Shown piece by piece: positions 51,468-51,539 of a DNA stretch of 51,539 nucleotides (the first letter of the stretch is position 1; each line of letters opens with the position of its first letter). This DNA comes from Actinomycetota bacterium (GTDB lineage Bacteria > Actinomycetota > Actinomycetes > Actinomycetales > Microbacteriaceae). Below the pieces are notes generated by a model, which searched no databases, was not told where the DNA came from, and saw only the letters and a list, made by a program, of their open reading frames with translations. The stretch spans positions 1-51,539 of the forward strand of contig CANFVD010000006.1 of assembly GCA_947450345.1 (NCBI GenBank), in the 5' to 3' direction. The translations under genes and the position numbers were made by a program.

Positions 51468-51539
51468 GGAGTCTCCTCACCGAATTGTTCGTCCGGTGAG
51501 TCTTCTCCAGAACCGCTGTCAGCGAGGTGACCTATCCAC

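Overview
The window looks like chromosome from a high-GC actinobacterium, most probably family Microbacteriaceae. The evidence is the gene order ilvD-ilvB-ilvN-ilvC ... serA-leuB-ilvE-gltX, the prfB-ftsE-ftsX ... smpB-ssrA block, a tmRNA tag ending in ALAA, a small Tad/Flp pilus cluster, many apparently leaderless promoters, and a hairpin repeat with the flanks GGTTTCGATAC / TACTCAACC that I associate with this family. Genus cannot be fixed from the sequence alone.

Layout. 1-488: partial aquaporin. 728-7124: a catabolic acyl-CoA region with an acyl-CoA ligase, TetR and MarR regulators, and a four-gene operon (SDR dehydrogenase, amidohydrolase, acyl-CoA dehydrogenase, MaoC hydratase). 7129-7751: a Doc-type toxin with a ribbon-helix-helix antitoxin. 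7828-19529: a long minus-strand amino-acid block (ilvD, ilvB, ilvN, ilvC, two small membrane proteins, serA, leuB, ilvE, gltX) ending in tRNA-Gln. 19670-24493: a sugar-isomerase-like protein, a small membrane protein, sulfate activation genes cysD and a cysN-cysC fusion, and a TauE/SafE-type exporter. 24611-28272: membrane protein, SOUL heme-binding protein, CorA transporter and MFS transporter. 28242-38084: a surface-glycan cluster with several glycosyltransferases, FkbM and class I methyltransferases, a sulfotransferase-like protein, an SDR and a TupA-like ATP-grasp protein. 38104-42629: APH-type kinase, tRNA-Lys, HisN-like phosphatase, glutathione peroxidase, a putative 2OG oxygenase, a membrane protein and an isochorismatase-like hydrolase. 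42672-43764: tmRNA enclosed by an inverted repeat, then smpB. 43830-44505: a PIN/Phd toxin-antitoxin pair. 44570-48691: channel-like protein, ftsX, ftsE and prfB. 48743-50005: MFS transporter. 50002-51467: Tad/Flp pilus proteins.

How the parts fit. CysD and CysN-CysC make PAPS, and the nearby sulfotransferase-like protein has a PAPS-loop motif, so the region may encode a sulfated surface glycan; this is an inference. The MaoC and SDR pair suggests (R)-specific beta-oxidation of an unidentified acid. About ten genes have a TANNNT-like box exactly six bases before the start codon, the geometry of leaderless transcripts, whereas operon-internal genes have Shine-Dalgarno sites or stop/start overlaps.

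The strongest unexplained signals are a 22-base inverted repeat (one mismatch) bracketing the tmRNA gene, and a family of hairpin repeats whose stem sequences differ between copies while staying self-complementary. No gene-free stretch exceeds 300 bases. The longest (489-727, 3389-3631, 47356-47590) hold promoter-type inverted repeats or the hairpin repeats.
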